DNA from: Microcystis sp. T1-4
Lineage (GTDB): Bacteria; Cyanobacteriota; Cyanobacteriia; Cyanobacteriales; Microcystaceae
NCBI RefSeq assembly: GCF_000297435.1
Contig: NZ_CAIP01000031.1
Span: 1-35,418 of the forward strand
Length of the DNA: 35,418 nucleotides
Reading direction: 5' to 3'
Shown: positions 31,726 to 35,418 of the stretch, piece after piece
How positions within the stretch are numbered: the first letter of the stretch is position 1
Layout: each line of letters opens with the position of its first letter
The notes under the pieces: model-generated
What the model saw: the letters and a program-made list of their open reading frames with translations, nothing else
Database searches by the model: none
Told to the model about the DNA's origin: nothing
Translations under genes and position numbers: made by a program

Positions 31726-34719
31726 ATGTCTAGATTATTAATCAGCCAGTATCAGGCGGAAGTTGAGAAGATTGTCCAATATGGCGGCAGTCGCAAGGAA
31801 ACTTCGATTAGAGTCGCTTTTCAGAATTTATTAAATGACTATTGCAAGGCGCAGGATTTTTTGTTAATTCCGGAGTTGGATTATCGCACTAAGTCGGGAA
31901 AAGTTGTCTATCCTGACGGGACGGTTAAGGATGCTTTACGGTTAGATTGGGGATATTGGGAAAGTAAGGATCAATACGATAATTTAGATGAAGAAATTGA
32001 GAAAAAGTTAGCGAAAGGCTACCCTAATGACAATATTTTATTTGAAGACTCCCAGACGGCGGTTTTAATTCAAGGAGGAGAGGAAAGACTGCGCGTCTCC
32101 ATGCGCGATGATGAGGCTTTGGATGGGATTATTAATGCTTTTATTAATTATGTACGTCCAGAAGTTAACGATTTTCGAGAGGCGATTGATAGTTTTAAGG
32201 AAGATTTACCAACAATTTTAGAAGCGTTGCGGGGTTTAATTGCGTTGCAGTCGGAGACGAATCGGAATTTTGTGACAGCGCGGGACAATTTTTTAGAGAT
32301 TTGTCGCAAGTCAATCAATCCAGAAATTAGTCTGGAAGATGTGCGGGAGATGATTATTCAGCACATCCTGACAGAGGATATTTTTATCAATATTTTTAAT
32401 GAGTCCCAGTTTCACCGGGAAAATAATATCGCTAGGGAATTACAGGGAGTGATTGAAACTTTCTTTACTGGTAATACCAAGCGCAATACTTTAGGGACTA
32501 TTGAACGTTATTATGCGGTAATTCGGCGGACAGCGGCGAATATTTATAACCACCACGAAAAGCAGAAGTTTCTCAAGGCGATTTATGAGAATTTTTATAA
32601 AGCATACAATCCGAAAGCGGCGGACCGGTTGGGAATTGTCTATACACCCAATGAAATTGTCCGTTTTATGATTGAAAGTGTCGATTATTTAGTCCACAAG
32701 CATTTTGGTAAGTTGTTGGCGGATCCAGGAGTAGAAATTTTAGATCCGGCGACGGGGACAGGAACTTTTGTAACGGAGTTGATTGAGTATTTACCGAAGG
32801 ATAAGTTACGGTACAAGTATAAGCATGAGATGCACTGTAATGAGGTGGCAATTCTGCCTTATTATATTGCTAATTTGAATATTGAGTTCACCTACAAGCA
32901 GAAGATGGGTGAGTATGAGGAGTTTGAGCATATCTGTTTTGTGGATACCCTGGACCATGCTGCTTTTCATCTCAAGCAGATGGATTTGTTTGCCATGTCG
33001 GTGGAGAATACCCAACGCATTCAAAATCAAAATGACCGCAATATTTCTGTAATTATTGGTAATCCTCCTTATAATGCCAAGCAGGAAAATTTTAATCAAG
33101 ATAATGCAAATCGAAGTTATGAAGCGATTGACAAGCGCATTAAATATAGTTATGTCAAAGAAGGTAAGGCACAGAATCAAATTGTCGTCTATGATATGTA
33201 CACTCGTTTTATTCGTTGGGCTTCTGATCGGTTAAATAAAAATGGTATAATAGCGTTTATTACTAACTCTTCTTTTATCGATGCGTTGGCTTATGATGGA
33301 TTTAGAAAAGTAGTAGAGAATGAGTTTAGTGAAATTTATATCATTGATTTAGGTGGTAATGTCAGGAAAAATCCTAAACTTTCAGGGACAACTCATAATG
33401 TTTTCGGTATTCAGACGGGGGTGGCGATTAGTTTGATTGTGAAGCGAGAAAGTAATAATCTTCCTTGTCAAATTTTATATACTCGCCGTCCTGAATTGGA
33501 TACAGCAGCGCAAAAATTAGAGTTTTTGTCATCGACAAAACTTAATCAGCTTGATTTTGAGCATATCATCCCAGATAAAAAACATAATTGGCTCAATCAA
33601 TCAGATAATGACTTTGATCAACTGCTACCCTTGGTTGATAAGGAGGTAAAAAGTGGTAAGTCTGAGAAAGCTGTGTTTAAGTTGTTTTCGTCAGGACTTA
33701 AAACTCAGCGAGATGAGTGGGTTTATGACTTTTCAAGAGATACGCTCGAAGCAAAGATGAGGTTTTTTGTAGATGTTTATCAGAGAACTTTTAAAGATGA
33801 AAATTATCAAGAACGAAATCAGATTAAATGGGATCGAGAATTAACTAAGTATCTTTCTAAAAGAATATCAAAGGTATTTAACGATGCTAATATGTTGATG
33901 AGTTATTATCGTCCATATACAAAACAATGGCTCTATTTTGACAAGCATTTCAACGGAATGACTTATCAATGGTTTAATATTTTTAACAATGAATTTAATA
34001 ATATCATAATTGGCTTAAATGTCGGTTCAGACAAATTTGTATCTCTTGTATCAAATCATATTATTGATCTTGCTTGTTTGCTAGTTAGTGGGGGTAGTAC
34101 CCAATGTCTCCCCCTCTACTACTACGACAAAGAAGGAAACCGCATCGATAATATCACCGATTGGGGATTGCAACAATTCCAAAAACATTACAACGATAAA
34201 ACCATCACCAAACTCGATATCTTCCACTACACTTATGCAGTCCTTCACTACCCAGAATATCGCAGTAAATATGAATTAAACCTCAAGCGAGAATTTCCCC
34301 GGCTTCCCTTTTATGATAACTTCTCTCAATGGGTAGAATGGGGAAGCAAACTAATGGAATTACACATCAACTATGAAACCGTCGCACCCTACCCACTAAC
34401 CCGCATTGATACTAATAATAACCTCAAACCGAAAACTAAACTAAAAGCTGACCGAGAAAAAAATTCCATCAACCTCGATGATGTCACTTTCCTACAAGAT
34501 ATTCCCAAAATTGCCTGGGAATATAAACTCGGTAATCGTTCGGCCCTAGAATGGATTTTAGATCAATATAAGGAAAAGAAACCCAAAGATAAAACCATCG
34601 CCGAAAGATTTAATAACTATCGCTTCGCCGATTATAAAGAAACAGTAATTGACTTATTACAACGAGTCTGCACTGTCAGCGTCGAAACCATGAAAATAAT
34701 AGAAGCGATGAGACATTAA
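31726..34719 (+). CDS. Type ISP/IIG-like restriction-modification enzyme without helicase
   Basis: This 997-aa single-chain enzyme resembles type ISP (LlaBIII-like) proteins. The N-terminus (about 1-130) looks like a PD-(D/E)XK nuclease with LRLDWGYWESKD. A helical linker follows, then a gamma-class adenine methyltransferase with motif I DPATGTGTF (340-348) and motif IV NPPY (446-449). The C-terminal 500 residues should hold the target-recognition domain (YRPYTKQWLYFD, then WILDQYKEKKPKDKTIAERFNNYRFADYKE). Type ISP enzymes are about 1500 aa with a helicase between nuclease and methyltransferase; that is missing here, so this is closer to type IIG. No SD precedes the ATG. The start region lies in a duplication created by a repeat insertion, and upstream DNA now includes that repeat. 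Confidence 0.85.
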   Translation: MSRLLISQYQAEVEKIVQYGGSRKETSIRVAFQNLLNDYCKAQDFLLIPELDYRTKSGKVVYPDGTVKDALRLDWGYWESKDQYDNLDEEIEKKLAKGYPNDNILFEDSQTAVLIQGGEERLRVSMRDDEALDGIINAFINYVRPEVNDFREAIDSFKEDLPTILEALRGLIALQSETNRNFVTARDNFLEICRKSINPEISLEDVREMIIQHILTEDIFINIFNESQFHRENNIARELQGVIETFFTGNTKRNTLGTIERYYAVIRRTAANIYNHHEKQKFLKAIYENFYKAYNPKAADRLGIVYTPNEIVRFMIESVDYLVHKHFGKLLADPGVEILDPATGTGTFVTELIEYLPKDKLRYKYKHEMHCNEVAILPYYIANLNIEFTYKQKMGEYEEFEHICFVDTLDHAAFHLKQMDLFAMSVENTQRIQNQNDRNISVIIGNPPYNAKQENFNQDNANRSYEAIDKRIKYSYVKEGKAQNQIVVYDMYTRFIRWASDRLNKNGIIAFITNSSFIDALAYDGFRKVVENEFSEIYIIDLGGNVRKNPKLSGTTHNVFGIQTGVAISLIVKRESNNLPCQILYTRRPELDTAAQKLEFLSSTKLNQLDFEHIIPDKKHNWLNQSDNDFDQLLPLVDKEVKSGKSEKAVFKLFSSGLKTQRDEWVYDFSRDTLEAKMRFFVDVYQRTFKDENYQERNQIKWDRELTKYLSKRISKVFNDANMLMSYYRPYTKQWLYFDKHFNGMTYQWFNIFNNEFNNIIIGLNVGSDKFVSLVSNHIIDLACLLVSGGSTQCLPLYYYDKEGNRIDNITDWGLQQFQKHYNDKTITKLDIFHYTYAVLHYPEYRSKYELNLKREFPRLPFYDNFSQWVEWGSKLMELHINYETVAPYPLTRIDTNNNLKPKTKLKADREKNSINLDDVTFLQDIPKIAWEYKLGNRSALEWILDQYKEKKPKDKTIAERFNNYRFADYKETVIDLLQRVCTVSVETMKIIEAMRH

Positions 34720-34792
34720 AAAGATTGCTTCCGGGAAATCTTATTCTACATTCTACACCCTGCCTCCAAGAAAAACTTTTTGCCGCAAACCC

Positions 34793-34914
34793 TAAGTAGG
34801 GAGGCATAATTATTTGTAGGATGGGTTAGCGGTAGCGTAACATGAGCGGGCGTTGGGTTTCATGCTTCAACCCAACCTACGTTCATCTTATATTTAATTC
34901 CACCCACCCACTTA
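34793..34914 (-). mobile_element. 122-bp TAAGTAG repeat, copy E (full length, inverted)
   Basis: The reverse complement starts TAAGTGGGTGGGTGGAATT and ends TGCCTCCCTACTTA, exactly 122 bp. It is closest to copy B at its ends. It lies between the RM gene and an IS630-like orfA, and it replaces the expected orfB of that transposase. Confidence 0.85.
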
Positions 34915-34928
34915 CTTTCTATTCTTGT

Positions 34929-35324
34929 CTAAGTTGTTGTAGTTTTTCTGTCTCTTTTGCGGGTGGTTGTATAGTTTTTTTTGCGGGTTATTCCCAAGCG
35001 TTCGGCTATTCTTGCCACTGTCGCCACACTTAACACTATACCAGTTCTTTCTAGGAATAGTTTCGATAGTTGAGCAAGAGTTGCGTCATTATTTTCCTCA
35101 ATTAACGTACCGAGGACGAGCATTTGTTCTGGCGTGAGTTTTAAATGACGTCCACATCGATAAGTCTTTGGTCGAACATCTCCTGTGTCTCGATATTGTT
35201 TCAAAAGCTTTTGTACAAAACTTAGGGTTACGCAGAATCTTTTCGCTAATTGTCTTTGAGAGATGGGTTCGTTATAATAACAGTCGAGGATTTTCTGACG
35301 GAACTCTACTGGATAGGATTTCAT
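34929..35324 (-). pseudogene. IS630-family transposase N-terminal part (orfA), truncated
   Basis: The 131-aa frame has the IS630 helix-turn-helix: SYPVEFRQKILDCYY, QRQLAKRFCVTLSFVQKLLKQY, then RPKTYRCGRH and a second HTH ending ATVARIAERLGITRKK. A run of eight A residues at that point is the usual site of programmed frameshifting in IS630; a shifted frame continues KETEKLQQLRQE and stops. The DDE catalytic part is absent because the sequence runs into element copy E 15 bp later. It cannot transpose by itself. Confidence 0.75.
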
Positions 35325-35418
35325 TTTTAGTGCGGTTTAGCTATCGATAATATTATACTTCATATTTGTGAGAAAGAAAGAAAATTGAGACGAGGCAACC
35401 CTACCCCCCCAACCCCCC

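Larger units (their letters stand above)
31491..31814. repeat. About 115-bp direct duplication flanking element copy D
   Basis: Positions 31491-31605 and 31699-31814 are identical apart from one inserted A in the second copy. They bracket the 91-bp element. The duplicated DNA holds the start codon and the first 29 codons of the restriction-modification gene, so insertion rebuilt an intact gene downstream. Confidence 0.92.

Noticed and set aside
32806..33180. Minus-strand 124-aa hydrophobic frame inside the restriction-modification gene
   Set aside because: It is antisense to the methyltransferase core including NPPY; its hydrophobicity is an effect of complementing an A+T-rich coding region.

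Overview
The window looks like the chromosome of a colony-forming unicellular cyanobacterium, most likely Microcystis or a close relative. The evidence is the many GCGATCGC-type (HIP1) octamers, a high-light-inducible protein gene, cyanobacterial families (DUF3326, DUF3531, Uma2), and a heavy load of small dispersed repeats, including AATTATG heptamer tracts and C-rich hairpin repeats. Species identity is inferred, not proven.

Left end (1-1030): the tail of an IS200/IS605 (TnpB) element abuts a PIN-domain toxin gene that lacks the expected N-terminal acidic motif. A degraded RelE/ParE-like remnant follows, cut by a 210-bp MITE with a perfect 8-bp target duplication.

Main item (1031-7353, minus strand): a tightly packed four-gene operon in the order alpha/beta hydrolase, caspase-like protease with a VMAP-C domain, MoxR-type AAA+ ATPase, and a SAV_2336/vWA-like protein fused to an FGE-sulfatase (C-type lectin) domain. 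This is the gene logic of the MoxR-vWA-VMAP ternary, NTP-dependent conflict systems. The last 40 or so codons of the lectin domain carry the codon signature of a diversity-generating retroelement (DGR) variable repeat: 13 of 14 consecutive codons (816-829) end in C and have scrambled first two bases. I infer a sensor tuned by targeted hypermutation that controls two hydrolytic effectors. No reverse transcriptase or template repeat was seen in the window.

Middle (7435-18902, all minus except Uma2): an 826-aa CPBP membrane protease, a GH116 glucosylceramidase-like enzyme, a cluster of DUF3531, CPBP protease, DUF3326 and a 58-aa protein, a Uma2 nuclease, an Rpn/DUF4351 nuclease-like protein, and a DNA methyltransferase fused to an Mrr-like nuclease.

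Right half (19487-35418): mostly housekeeping genes (pyrC, a P-type cation ATPase, gdhA, an HLIP, a B12-binding radical SAM protein, baeRF3, moaE, rdgB, lipA, tRNA-Pro(CGG)), followed by a second single-chain restriction-modification enzyme of the type ISP/IIG kind and a broken IS630-family transposase gene.

A 122-bp repeat with TAAGTAG-type ends occurs three times full length. It occurs twice as an identical 91-bp left-truncated form, and each of those sits between long direct duplications of the target (55 bp, and about 115 bp). The larger duplication copies the 5' end of the restriction-modification gene and leaves that gene intact.
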